Source of the DNA: Massilia sp. Root133 | Lineage (GTDB): Bacteria; Pseudomonadota; Gammaproteobacteria; Burkholderiales; Burkholderiaceae_D | Length of the DNA: 64,000 bases | NCBI RefSeq assembly: GCF_001426525.1 | Contig: NZ_LMEW01000008.1 | Location: 387-64,386, forward strand | Reading direction: 5' to 3' | Part shown: positions 1 to 9,034 of the stretch, one piece after another | Numbering within the stretch: the stretch's first letter is position 1 | How the letters are laid out: every line of letters starts with the position of its first letter | Notes under the pieces: model-generated | Database searches by the model: none | Told to the model about the DNA's origin: nothing | Seen by the model: only the letters and a program-made list of their open reading frames with translations | Translations under genes and position numbers: made by a program

Positions 1-2350
1 AGCATCGCGCTGTCCAGTGGCGTGGCCAACAACGGCGTGTTCGACATCGCCGCCACGAACAACGGCGCCCAAGTGAGCTCGCTGTCTGGCTCGGGTGCCG
101 TGCTGTTGGGTGGCCAGACTCTGACGCTGACCAATGCCGGCGATACGTTCGCCGGCAGTATCCACGGTTCGGGCGGCCTGGCGATCGCGGCCGGCACCGA
201 AACCTTGACGGGCGTGAATACGCACACCGGCACCACGGCGGTATCGCAAGGCGCGGCATTGGTCCTGGCCGGCAACGGCAGCATCGGCAACAGCCGCGTG
301 CAGACCGATGGCACGTTGGACGTATCGGCCAGCACGGGCGGCGCGGCGGTCCAGAGCCTCGGCGGCTCCGGCGCCGTGCTGCTGGGCGGCCAAACGCTGA
401 CACTGACGGATGCTGGCGATACGTTCGCCGGCAGCATCCATGGTTCGGGCGGACTGACGATCACGGGCGGCATCGAAACGCTGACCGGTACCAATACCTA
501 TAACGGCGCCACCTCGATCGACCAAGGCGGCGCGCTGGCGCTGTCCGGCTCGGGCAGCATCGCGCTGTCCAGCGGCATGGCCAACAACGGTGTGCTCGAC
601 ATCACGGCCACGAACAACGGCGCCGAAGTGCGCACGCTGTCCGGATCCGGTGCGGTGCTGCTGGGCGGCCAGACGTTGACGTTGACGGATGCGCAGGACG
701 TATTCGCCGGCGGTATCCACGGCTCGGGCGGGCTGACGATCGCGGGCGGCACCGAAACTCTAACCGGTACCAATACCTATACTGGCGCCACGTCGATCGA
801 CCAGGGCGGCGCACTGGCGCTGTCCGGATCGGGCGGCATCGCGCTGTCCAGCGGTGTAGCAAATAACGGCGTGCTCGACATCGTCGCCACGAACAACGGC
901 GCCGAAGTGCGCTCGCTGTCCGGCTCAGGTGCCGTGCTGCTCGGCGGCCAAACCCTGACGCTGACGGATGCCGGCGATACGTTTGCGGGCAGTATCCACG
1001 GGTCGGGCGGTCTGACAATCGCGGGCGGTACCGAAACTCTTACTGGTACCAATACCTATACCGGCACCACCTTGATCGACCAGGGCGGCGGCCTCGCGTT
1101 GGCGGGTTCGGGCAGTATCGCGCCATCCAGCGGTGTAGCCAACAACGGCGTGTTCGACATCACGGCCACGAACAACGGCGCCGAAGTGCGCTCGCTGTCC
1201 GGCTCCGGTGCCGTGCTGCTCGGCGGCCAGACGTTGACGTTGACCGATGCGCAGGACGTATTCGCCGGCAGCATCCACGGCTCGGGCGGCCTGGCGATCG
1301 CAGCCGGCACCGAAACCCTGACGGGCGTGAATACGCACACCGGCACCACGGCGGTATCGCAAGGCGCAATATTGGTCCTGGCCGGCAACGGCAGCATCGG
1401 CAACAGCCGCGTGCAGACCGATGGCACGCTGGACGTATCGGCCAGCACGGGCGGCGCGACGGTCCAGAGCCTCGGCGGCTCCGGCGCCGTGCTGCTGGGC
1501 GGCCAGACCCTGACGCTGACCCATGCCGGCGATACGTTCGCCGGCAGCATCCACGGCTCGGGCGGCCTGGCGATCGCGGCCGGCACCGAAACCCTGACGG
1601 GCGTGAATACGCACACCGGCACCACGGCGGTATCGCAAGGCGCGACATTGGTCCTGGCCGGCAACGGCAGCATCGGCAACAGCCGCGTGCAGACCGATGG
1701 CACGCTGGACGTATCGGCCAGTACGGGCGGCGCGGCGGTCCAGAGCCTCGGCGGCTCCGGCGCCGTGCTGCTCGGCGGCCAGACCCTGACGCTGACCCAT
1801 GCCGGCGATACCTTCGCCGGCAGCATCCACGGCTCGGGCGGCCTGACGATCGCGGCCGGCACCGAAACCCTGACGGGCGTGAATACGCACACCGGCACCA
1901 CGGCGGTATCGCAAGGCGCGACATTGGCCCTGGCCGGCAACGGCAGCATCGGCAACAGCCGCGTGCAGACCGATGGCACGCTGGACGTATCGGCCAGCAC
2001 GGGCGGCGCGGCGGTCCAGAGCCTCGGCGGCTCCGGCGCCGTTCTGCTGGGCGGCCAGACCCTGACGCTGACCCATGCCGGCGATACGTTCGCCGGCAGT
2101 ATCCACGGCTCGGGCGGCCTGACGATCGCGGCCGGCACCGAAACCCTGACGGGCGTGAATACGCACAGCGGCACCACGGCGGTATCGCAAGGCGCGGCAT
2201 TGGTCCTGGCCGGCAACGGCAGCATCGGCAACAGCCGCCTGCAGACCGATGGCACGCTGGACGTATCGGCCAGCACGGGCGGCGCGGCGGTCCAGAGCCT
2301 CGGCGGCTCCGGCGCCGTGCTGCTGGGCGGCCAGACCCTGACGCTGACCG
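1..2350 (+). repeat. Tandem 276/279-bp coding repeats, two interleaved types
   Basis: Nine almost identical units lie in tandem. The conserved GAVLLGG codons recur at 97, 373, 652, 931, 1210, 1486, 1762, 2038 and 2314, so successive spacings are 276, 279, 279, 279, 276, 276, 276 and 276. Type A units (VANNGVLDI...TNNGAEV) and type B units (VQTDGTLDVSASTGGA) occur in the order A B A A A B B B B. Identity between B units is near complete at DNA level. Downstream units to about 3300 keep the motif but have diverged. All spacings are multiples of three, so unit gain or loss keeps the frame. Confidence 0.95.
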
Positions 2351-5300
2351 ATGCCGCCGGCACCTTCAACGGCCGCATCAGCGGCTCGGGCGGTATCGCC
2401 ATCGCCGGCGGCAGCCAGGCGCTGACGACCACCCAGGCCTACACCGGCGCGACCTCGATCGGGGCGGGCGCCACGCTGACCTTGGCGGGCAATGGCTTGA
2501 TCGCCGCATCGAGCCGGGTCGTGACGGACGGCACGCTGAATGTGGCTGACGCCGGCGCGACCATCCAGTCGCTGGCCGGCGGTGGCCTGGTCCAGCTCGG
2601 CAGCCAGACGCTCACGCTGACCGCCGCCCGCGACGTTTTCGCCGGCACGATCGCCGGCGACGGCGCCCTGAATCTCACGGGCGGCACGGCGACCCTGGCC
2701 GGGAACAATACCTACCGCGGCGCCACCTACATCGGCGGCGGCGCCACGCTGGCGCTGAGCGGGCAGGGCAGCGTCGCCAGCTCGAGCGGCGTGAACGTGG
2801 ACGGCAGGTTCGACATCAGCGGCACCGACCACGGGGCCACGGTCAGCACCGTCTCGGGTGCGGGCACCATTTATCTGGGCGCGCAGATGCTGGCACTGAG
2901 CCGGGCGGCCGGCCTCTTTGCCGGCACCATCGTCGGCGCGGGCGGCCTGTCCGTCGACGGCGGCAGCATGTCGCTCGGCGGCGTCAACGAATACACCGGC
3001 ACGACCTCGATCGCCGGCGGGGCGGCGCTGGCGCTGTCCGGCGCCGGCAGCATTGCCGGCAGCGCGGTGCGCGACGATGGCGTGTTCGACGTCTCGGGCG
3101 CGGCCCACGGCGTGGCGATCAAGGGCCTGAGCGGCTCGGGCAGCGTCCTGCTGGGCGCGAACGACCTGACCGTCACCGCCGCCGACGGCCGCTTCGGCGG
3201 CAATATTGCCGGCAGCGGCAGCCTGAAGGTCACAGGCGGCACGCTCACGCTCGACGGCGCCAACGACTATACCGGCAAGACGGTGGTCAGCGGCGGCACG
3301 CTGCGGACCTATGCCGACGCCAACCTCGGCAAGGGGAGCGCCGCACTCGAACTCGACAACGGTACCTGGCAGACCGGCGCCGACCTGACGCACGCGCGCG
3401 GCCTGGCGCTGACGGGCCGGGGTACGGTCGATGTCGACGCCGGCACCGTGACCACCGAGAACGGTATGGTCGGCGGCAGCGGCACGCTGGTCAAGCAGGG
3501 CACCGGTACGCTGATCCTGCGCGGCGTGCTCGCCAACGGCGGCCTGCAGGTGGAGCATGGAACGGTGGCGCTCCACGCGGCCAACACCTATACCGGCGAT
3601 ACGGCCGTGTCGCGCGATGGCATCCTGCGCATCGACAGCGACGCCAACCTGGGCGCCGCCGGCAACCGGCTGGTCCTCGACGGCGGCACGGTGCAGACCA
3701 CCGGCAGCATGACGTCGGACCGCGCCTTCACGATCACGACGCGCAACGGGGTGCTCGACGCCGAGGGCGCCGACAGCGTCGTCACGCTGAACGGCAACAT
3801 CGGCGGCGACGGCCGGCTGGTCAAGGAAGGCCAGGGCACGCTGGTGCTCGGCGGCGACAACGGCGGCGGCCAGGGCAGCGCCAACGCGCCGGGCGACGGA
3901 TGGACCGGCGGCCTGACCATCAACGACGGCCTGGTGAAGGTGACGAACGCCTACGGCCTCGGATGGGGCAGCGTGATGACGTTCAACGCCGGCACGATCT
4001 ACGCGACCGTCGATATCGCGACCGGCCAGGACATCCGCATGGGCCGCTCGACCAACATCAACACCGAGGCCAACACCACGACCACGCTGGCGGGCGACCT
4101 GCTGTCGACCGGCGCGGGCGACGGCTGCTTCACCAAGACCGGCCAGGGCACGCTGAACGTCACCGGCAACGCCAATATCGACGCCACCTGCGTCCTGGAA
4201 GGCAAGCTGCTCGCGAACGGCCTCTTCAACAGTCGAGTGACGGTGGCGCACGGCGCCACGCTGGGCGGCAGCGGCACCGTCAAGGGCGACCTGCTGGTGC
4301 AGGGCACGCTCTCGCCGGGCAATTCGCCGGGCATGCTGACGGCCGATTCGAATATCACGATGGCCGCCGGCAGCACGTACAAGGAAGACATCGGCGGCAC
4401 CGCGCAAGCCACGCCCACGTCGCCGGTCGGCGCGTCCGGGTATTACTCCTACCTGCACGTCGTCGGCGGCAAGCGCTTCACGATCGAACCGGGCGCCACG
4501 CTGGCGCCGACGCTGAAGAACCTGTATTCGGCCGACGAGGCGGGCTATGGTTCGGCGCCGCTCAAGCCCGAACTGGGCCAGAGCTTCCGCATCGTGACCG
4601 CCGACGGCGGCATCGCCGGGCGCTTCGACACGCTGGCGCAGCCGGAAGGCATGGACGGTACCCGCATGGCCGCGTTCTACAACGTCGGCGGCAGCAACAG
4701 CATCGAGTTGAAGGTGCTGCCGGCGTCGTACGCGGACTGGAGCCGTGGCGGCAACGCGAACAGCCGCGCGGTGGCGGGCGCGCTCGACCGGATCGTCGAC
4801 CTCGACCAGTCGGGCCGCGCCGGCGAACGGCAGGACCTGCTGCTGTACCAGGTCGGTTCCGCGACCGCGGACCGGCTCGGCGGCCTGCTGCGCGGGCTGT
4901 CCGGCGAAGTGCACGGCAGCCTGGCCGCCGCGGCGCCGCAGGCCGGCTGGAACCTGCAGCGCAGCGTGCTCAAGCACACCGCCGACGATGGCGAGCGCGC
5001 GCTCTGGCTCGACCTCGCGGGCACCCGCGGCAAGTGGAGCGGCGACGCCGACGCCTCGGGTTTCAAGGCCGATCGCCTGCAGGTCACCGCGGGCCTGGAC
5101 GTGCTGCGCGGCGCCGATTATCGCCTCGGTGTCGGCGCCAGCTACGCGCATACCGACGTGTCGGCCGGCGACGATACGGGTAAGTTGCGCCAGAACAAGG
5201 TATTCGTGTATGGCGAAACCACCGTCGACGGCCTGACGTTCGACGGCATCGGCAGCGTCGGCCGCGACAAGGCCGACAGCCGGCGCGCCGATCCGTTGGC

Positions 5301-5808
5301 CACGGCGTCCGGGCTGAGCGCGCATGCCGGCGGCAATGCGGCGCTGCTCGGCGTGGGCGTGCGCGCCGAGCGCGAACTCCTGGGCGCCAAGGTGGAGCCG
5401 TTCGCCCGGTTGACCGTGCAGCGGGTCGAACGGGACGGGCTGGCGGAAACGCCGGCATCGGCGGCGGCCCTGACGGTGGACGGCGACACCGCGACCGGCA
5501 CCCGCGTGCAGGCGGGCCTGGCGGCGGCGTCCGCCAACGCCGATCCGTTGCGGGCCTCGACCTATCGCGTCAACCTGGGCGCGGGCGTCGATACCGGCGG
5601 CCTGCTGCGGCCGACCCAGTCGGCCTGGCTGGCGGGAGAACGCATCGCCATCGGCGCGCCGGGCGTGGGCCGCGCCTTCGTGCAGGGCGGCGTGACCGGC
5701 ACGCTGCACGTCGGGAAGGGCGCTTACCTGTACTACGGCGTCACTGGCGAAGGCCGCGGCGGCTATTACCAGGTCGGCGGCAACGCCGGCGTGCGCGCGG
5801 TGTTCTGA
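1..5808 (+). CDS. Giant repeat-rich autotransporter (type Va), 5' end outside window
   Basis: Surface or secreted beta-helix passenger with a C-terminal outer-membrane barrel. The open frame is already running at base 1; the GTG at 22 lies inside a repeat and is not the true start, so the signal peptide is missing from view. The first ~780 residues are nine near-identical ~92-residue units rich in GSG, TLTLT and NTYTG-type turns, followed by diverged units to about residue 1100. Then come classic autotransporter-associated strands (GTLVKQGTGTLILRG-like) and the pre-barrel core around residues 1450-1570. The last ~280 residues form the autotransporter barrel and end in the expected terminal Phe. 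The family is clear; the ligand (adhesin or biofilm role) is unknown. A GT25 gene starts 34 bases downstream, so cotranscription with glycosyltransferases is plausible. Confidence 0.93.
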   Translation, partial: SIALSSGVANNGVFDIAATNNGAQVSSLSGSGAVLLGGQTLTLTNAGDTFAGSIHGSGGLAIAAGTETLTGVNTHTGTTAVSQGAALVLAGNGSIGNSRVQTDGTLDVSASTGGAAVQSLGGSGAVLLGGQTLTLTDAGDTFAGSIHGSGGLTITGGIETLTGTNTYNGATSIDQGGALALSGSGSIALSSGMANNGVLDITATNNGAEVRTLSGSGAVLLGGQTLTLTDAQDVFAGGIHGSGGLTIAGGTETLTGTNTYTGATSIDQGGALALSGSGGIALSSGVANNGVLDIVATNNGAEVRSLSGSGAVLLGGQTLTLTDAGDTFAGSIHGSGGLTIAGGTETLTGTNTYTGTTLIDQGGGLALAGSGSIAPSSGVANNGVFDITATNNGAEVRSLSGSGAVLLGGQTLTLTDAQDVFAGSIHGSGGLAIAAGTETLTGVNTHTGTTAVSQGAILVLAGNGSIGNSRVQTDGTLDVSASTGGATVQSLGGSGAVLLGGQTLTLTHAGDTFAGSIHGSGGLAIAAGTETLTGVNTHTGTTAVSQGATLVLAGNGSIGNSRVQTDGTLDVSASTGGAAVQSLGGSGAVLLGGQTLTLTHAGDTFAGSIHGSGGLTIAAGTETLTGVNTHTGTTAVSQGATLALAGNGSIGNSRVQTDGTLDVSASTGGAAVQSLGGSGAVLLGGQTLTLTHAGDTFAGSIHGSGGLTIAAGTETLTGVNTHSGTTAVSQGAALVLAGNGSIGNSRLQTDGTLDVSASTGGAAVQSLGGSGAVLLGGQTLTLTDAAGTFNGRISGSGGIAIAGGSQALTTTQAYTGATSIGAGATLTLAGNGLIAASSRVVTDGTLNVADAGATIQSLAGGGLVQLGSQTLTLTAARDVFAGTIAGDGALNLTGGTATLAGNNTYRGATYIGGGATLALSGQGSVASSSGVNVDGRFDISGTDHGATVSTVSGAGTIYLGAQMLALSRAAGLFAGTIVGAGGLSVDGGSMSLGGVNEYTGTTSIAGGAALALSGAGSIAGSAVRDDGVFDVSGAAHGVAIKGLSGSGSVLLGANDLTVTAADGRFGGNIAGSGSLKVTGGTLTLDGANDYTGKTVVSGGTLRTYADANLGKGSAALELDNGTWQTGADLTHARGLALTGRGTVDVDAGTVTTENGMVGGSGTLVKQGTGTLILRGVLANGGLQVEHGTVALHAANTYTGDTAVSRDGILRIDSDANLGAAGNRLVLDGGTVQTTGSMTSDRAFTITTRNGVLDAEGADSVVTLNGNIGGDGRLVKEGQGTLVLGGDNGGGQGSANAPGDGWTGGLTINDGLVKVTNAYGLGWGSVMTFNAGTIYATVDIATGQDIRMGRSTNINTEANTTTTLAGDLLSTGAGDGCFTKTGQGTLNVTGNANIDATCVLEGKLLANGLFNSRVTVAHGATLGGSGTVKGDLLVQGTLSPGNSPGMLTADSNITMAAGSTYKEDIGGTAQATPTSPVGASGYYSYLHVVGGKRFTIEPGATLAPTLKNLYSADEAGYGSAPLKPELGQSFRIVTADGGIAGRFDTLAQPEGMDGTRMAAFYNVGGSNSIELKVLPASYADWSRGGNANSRAVAGALDRIVDLDQSGRAGERQDLLLYQVGSATADRLGGLLRGLSGEVHGSLAAAAPQAGWNLQRSVLKHTADDGERALWLDLAGTRGKWSGDADASGFKADRLQVTAGLDVLRGADYRLGVGASYAHTDVSAGDDTGKLRQNKVFVYGETTVDGLTFDGIGSVGRDKADSRRADPLATASGLSAHAGGNAALLGVGVRAERELLGAKVEPFARLTVQRVERDGLAETPASAAALTVDGDTATGTRVQAGLAAASANADPLRASTYRVNLGAGVDTGGLLRPTQSAWLAGERIAIGAPGVGRAFVQGGVTGTLHVGKGAYLYYGVTGEGRGGYYQVGGNAGVRAVF

Positions 5809-5842
5809 CAGCGGGCGGCGCATTTGGGATAGACTGCTGCGC

Positions 5843-6589
5843 ATGCTCGAAGGACTACCGCATTTCTGGATCAACCGCGCCGCCGACGCGCAGCGGCGCG
5901 CGCTGGCGCAGGCGTTCCTGGACCGCGCCGACGTCGTCCACGCGCGCATCGACGCCGTGACGCCCGACACGCTGCCGCCGGTGCGCGTGCGCGAACCCTT
6001 CGTCAATTCGTTGCCGGAGCTGGCGATCATGGCGTCGCACCTGCGCGCCGTCGGCACCGCGTACCGCGCGGGCGCCGCCGCTGCGCTGGTGCTGGAGGAC
6101 GACGTCCGCTCGCACCACCTGTTCGACGGCGCCGCCCTGCTTGCCAGCGCGCCGCCCGACTGGGAGATCCTGCAACTGCACGTGAGCCATGCGCCGGTCG
6201 TGCTGGCGCTGGGCGAGCTGTACCTGCGGCACGGCATCCTGTGGCACGAATGGGAGCCGGCATGTTATTCGGCGGGCGCCTACGTGGTGTCGCGCCGGGG
6301 CATGCAGTCCCTGCTGGCGCGCTACTGCCCGGACGGCGTCGCCCTCGACCTGACGGGCGTGCATGCCTGCGGCAAGCTGGTGGCCGACCACCTGCTGTAC
6401 CGCCGCGCCATCTGCTATACGGCCACGCTGCCGCTGTTTTTCAACGACGTCGGGCTGGCCTCGACCCACGCCCCGCAGCGCGACGAGACCCATCACCGGC
6501 CGGGCGCGCAGGGCGCCGAGGACGTGCGCCTGCGCGTTGCCCGGCGCGCCGGCGCGGACGCCTATCCGTTCGCCCGGCGGCCGCTATGA
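5843..6589 (+). CDS. Glycosyltransferase family 25
   Basis: Predicted 248-residue GT25 (LPS/glycan-modifying) enzyme. The N-terminus carries the family signature (WINRAADAQRR, variant of INLxxxxxRR), a VLEDDV metal/nucleotide-sugar motif sits near residues 88-93, and SAGAYVVSRRG near 145-155 matches the conserved GAYxxS block. It begins 34 bases after the autotransporter stop and overlaps the next glycosyltransferase by ATGA, which implies one transcription unit. GT25 enzymes usually add galactose or a related hexose to lipooligosaccharide. Here the acceptor is unknown, and the autotransporter itself is a possible but unproven acceptor. Confidence 0.85.
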   Translation: MLEGLPHFWINRAADAQRRALAQAFLDRADVVHARIDAVTPDTLPPVRVREPFVNSLPELAIMASHLRAVGTAYRAGAAAALVLEDDVRSHHLFDGAALLASAPPDWEILQLHVSHAPVVLALGELYLRHGILWHEWEPACYSAGAYVVSRRGMQSLLARYCPDGVALDLTGVHACGKLVADHLLYRRAICYTATLPLFFNDVGLASTHAPQRDETHHRPGAQGAEDVRLRVARRAGADAYPFARRPL

Positions 6590-7374
6590 ACCCGAGCCGC
6601 CATGCCGTCGCCGTGGCGATCGTCACCACCTGCCGCGCCTCGCTGGCGCGCGCGGTGCGCTCGGTGTTCCGCCAACGTCTCGCGGACGGGCAGGGCGGCC
6701 GCATCCAGGTCTTGCTGGGCGTCGACTGCGACCCGGACGGGCGCCTGGCGGCGCTGCTGGACGAGCTGGCGCCCGAATGCCCGCCGCACGTGACGGTCAC
6801 GCTGATCAACCTCGGCTACTCGACGTCGCAGCGCCACGGCGGACCGCACGCCTCGTACTACGGCGGCTCGCTGCGCTCCGCGCTGACGCTGCTCGCCGAC
6901 AGCCGCGTGGTCGTCTACCTCGACGACGACGACTGGCTGAAGGAAGACCATTGCGCCCGCATCCTGCAAGCGATCGAGGGCAAGAAATGGGCGTACTCGT
7001 ATTCGATCTACGCGGACGGCAATACCGGACAGGAACTCTGCGTGGACGGGCTCGAGAGCGTGGGCGTCGGGCGCGGCATCTACGCCGAGGCCTTCGGCGG
7101 CTTCGTGCGCCCGAGCGGGCTGGCGATCGACAAGCTGGAGCTGCTGCACGTGGTGCACCTGTGGTCGTGCGCGGCGTTCGCGAGCGGCGACGGTGAGGAC
7201 CGGCTGGTGTTCGAACAGTTGCGTCGCGAGCCACACGGCTGCACCGGGGCGGCGACCGTGTGTTGCGCGCTCGACCCGAACGATGCGCTGCATGCGCGCC
7301 GCGTCGAATTCATGCGCGCGCACGGCGTCGAGGCCCACGTCGCGCCGAAGGCCGGCTCGAGCCGCAGCGCCTAG
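6586..7374 (+). CDS. Glycosyltransferase family 2
   Basis: A 262-residue GT-A fold enzyme. The ATG at 6586 overlaps the GT25 stop (ATGA), and this decides the start although the frame is open further upstream. The N-terminus MNPSRHAVAVAIVTTCRASL is a typical GT2 opening strand. VVYLDDDDWLKEDH (about residues 108-121) supplies the nucleotide-sugar/metal acidic cluster. A pattern of W/C residues around 190-200 resembles the acceptor helix. Its TAG stop at 7372-7374 interlocks with the stop of the converging glycosyltransferase, so both share CTAG at 7371-7374. Confidence 0.85.
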   Translation: MNPSRHAVAVAIVTTCRASLARAVRSVFRQRLADGQGGRIQVLLGVDCDPDGRLAALLDELAPECPPHVTVTLINLGYSTSQRHGGPHASYYGGSLRSALTLLADSRVVVYLDDDDWLKEDHCARILQAIEGKKWAYSYSIYADGNTGQELCVDGLESVGVGRGIYAEAFGGFVRPSGLAIDKLELLHVVHLWSCAAFASGDGEDRLVFEQLRREPHGCTGAATVCCALDPNDALHARRVEFMRAHGVEAHVAPKAGSSRSA

Positions 7375-8204
7375 TCCGGCCGCTGCGCGGCCGCCGTCGC
7401 GTACGCGCGATACGGGCCCTGGGTCTCGAGGGCGGCCAGCGCGGCGTCGTAGCGCGCTGCCGTTTCCACCAGCGTTGCCGCTTCCCAGATTGCCTCGAAA
7501 TGCCGGGCCGTCCATGTGTTCGCGCCGGTCTGCACGTAGGTGTACAGCCAGGGCGCGTCCACCAGCGCGATGCGGCCGCGCCGCAGCATGGCGTGCATCA
7601 CTTCCGTGTCCTCGCCGCGCGCCAGCCCGGGATAGTCGGGGACAGCGGCGCGCCGCGCCAGCATCGACCCTTCCCATTCGCGCGCGCCGGACACGCCGAG
7701 GCGCCGCGCCCCCGGCGACCACAGCAGCCAGCGGCTGAGGAACATGGCGTCGGCCTGCATCGACTGCAGCAGGAGCATGCCGAGTTCGAGCCGCTGCGGG
7801 TGGTAGAGGTCGTCGTCGTCCCACTGGCAGATCCAGTCGCCGCGCGCGGCCCTGAGCGAGAGGTTGCGCAGTTCGCCCAGGCTGCCGGCAGGCCGGTCCG
7901 GCGTCACCACGCGGATGCGCGGATCGTCGAGCGCGCGGCAATGCGCCTCGATCGGCGTGCCCGGCGCGTCGCAGACGAGCACCAGTTCGCGCTCCGGCCA
8001 CGTCTGGCTGCGGAAGGCGTCGACGGCGAAGCGCGCCGGGAACAGGCGGCCGCGCGTGACCATCAGGCACGACACGAGCGGCCGCTGCGGAAACGCCACC
8101 AGGTCGAGCCGGCCTTGCTGGACCAGGACGCCGTCCTGCCCCAGCCTGAAGTCGACGCCGCGGCCGGGTTGCGGCAGGAAGTCGGCCAGGGCGGCGCCGC
8201 TCAT
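7371..8204 (-). CDS. Glycosyltransferase family 2
   Basis: A 277-residue GT2 protein with start ATG at 8204, overlapping the stop of the upstream gene (ATGA). After ~45 N-terminal residues the catalytic domain begins at LVSCLMVTRGR. It continues with RNLSLRAARGDWICQWDDDDLYHPQRLE (about residues 105-132), where the DDDD cluster is the expected donor-binding site. EDTEVMHAM further on resembles the catalytic ED motif. It is the last gene of a four-gene minus-strand glycosyltransferase run (11351 to 7371). Substrate unknown. Confidence 0.85.
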   Translation of the reverse strand: MSGAALADFLPQPGRGVDFRLGQDGVLVQQGRLDLVAFPQRPLVSCLMVTRGRLFPARFAVDAFRSQTWPERELVLVCDAPGTPIEAHCRALDDPRIRVVTPDRPAGSLGELRNLSLRAARGDWICQWDDDDLYHPQRLELGMLLLQSMQADAMFLSRWLLWSPGARRLGVSGAREWEGSMLARRAAVPDYPGLARGEDTEVMHAMLRRGRIALVDAPWLYTYVQTGANTWTARHFEAIWEAATLVETAARYDAALAALETQGPYRAYATAAAQRPD

Positions 8205-9034
8205 GGCAGGAACGGCCGCGCCAGCATGGCGTAGGTGGTGGCGCCGGCGCGCACGTAGTCCTCGGTCAGCAGGCCGGCGTGGAAGCGGGTGAAATCGGTG
8301 CGTTCCGCGCTCCACCACAGGTGGCTGCACAAGTGCAGGCTGAAGACGTCGCGCACGTCCGGGTCGAGCCGCTCGAACAGGTTGCACATGCCGTCCGGCG
8401 TCCAGGGGTGGCGGTAGAAGTACTGGCGCGGCACCACGTGGAGCAGTTCCGGATGCCGTTCCCACAGGCGGCTCGCGAGCTGGCAGGAGTGGCTGGTCCA
8501 TTTGCCGTCGAACGCGCCGTACGAGGCGTCGAGCCAGCGCGCGACGAACGGCGCCCCCGGCGCGGCGAGGATCAGCGCATTGCACAGCGACGGCCGCAGG
8601 ATGCCGCGTTCGTCGGGCAGCGCGCCTTCGTCGCCGAGCACGCAGGCGTGGCCGTACAGGTGGTCGGGCATGGGCGCGACGAACAGCGTGTCGATGTCGG
8701 CATACACGCCGCCATGCTCGCGCAGGACCTGGAGGCGGATGAAGTCGGCCTCGTGCGCATAGCTCCAGCCGGCGGCGGCGATGCCGCGGCCTTCTTCCGA
8801 GGCGGCATAGGCGGCCAGCGGCAGCGCGGTGCGGGCCACCGGGCGCAGCGTCAGGTGCGGCTTGATCCGTTCCCACAGCGGTCCATGGGGTTCGTTGGCG
8901 TAATGAAACCAGATCGCGTCCGGACGATTGATCCGGCGGCACGATTCCAGGCACAGGTAATGCGCCAGGTGGAAGGGCTCGGTCTGTTCCTTCAGGCCGA
9001 ATACGAAGTGAAACAGGCGCGGCACCATGCTCAT
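8201..9034 (-). CDS. DXD-motif sugar transferase (GT32-like)
   Basis: A 277-residue protein starting MSMVPRLFHFVFGL, like the IPK-type opening of capsular/OCH1-like (GT32, DXD region) transferases. HEADFIRLQVLREHGGVYADIDTLFV (about residues 93-118) contains the conserved R..L...GG.Y.D.D block, with D-I-D as the metal-binding DXD. It starts at 9034 by ATGA overlap with the preceding GT4 gene and ends by ATGA overlap with the next GT2 gene. Transfers an unknown hexose; acceptor not inferable. Confidence 0.8.
   Translation of the reverse strand: MSMVPRLFHFVFGLKEQTEPFHLAHYLCLESCRRINRPDAIWFHYANEPHGPLWERIKPHLTLRPVARTALPLAAYAASEEGRGIAAAGWSYAHEADFIRLQVLREHGGVYADIDTLFVAPMPDHLYGHACVLGDEGALPDERGILRPSLCNALILAAPGAPFVARWLDASYGAFDGKWTSHSCQLASRLWERHPELLHVVPRQYFYRHPWTPDGMCNLFERLDPDVRDVFSLHLCSHLWWSAERTDFTRFHAGLLTEDYVRAGATTYAMLARPFLP

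Noticed and set aside
1-2350. Regular repeats taken as CRISPR or minisatellite
   Set aside because: Repeat length is 276/279 bases without unique spacers, in frame and coding for passenger turns.
925-6237. 1770-codon open frame on the minus strand under the autotransporter
   Set aside because: It is antisense to a real repeat gene in a GC-rich genome; its composition (Arg/Ala/Gln-rich, no domain) is typical of shadow frames.
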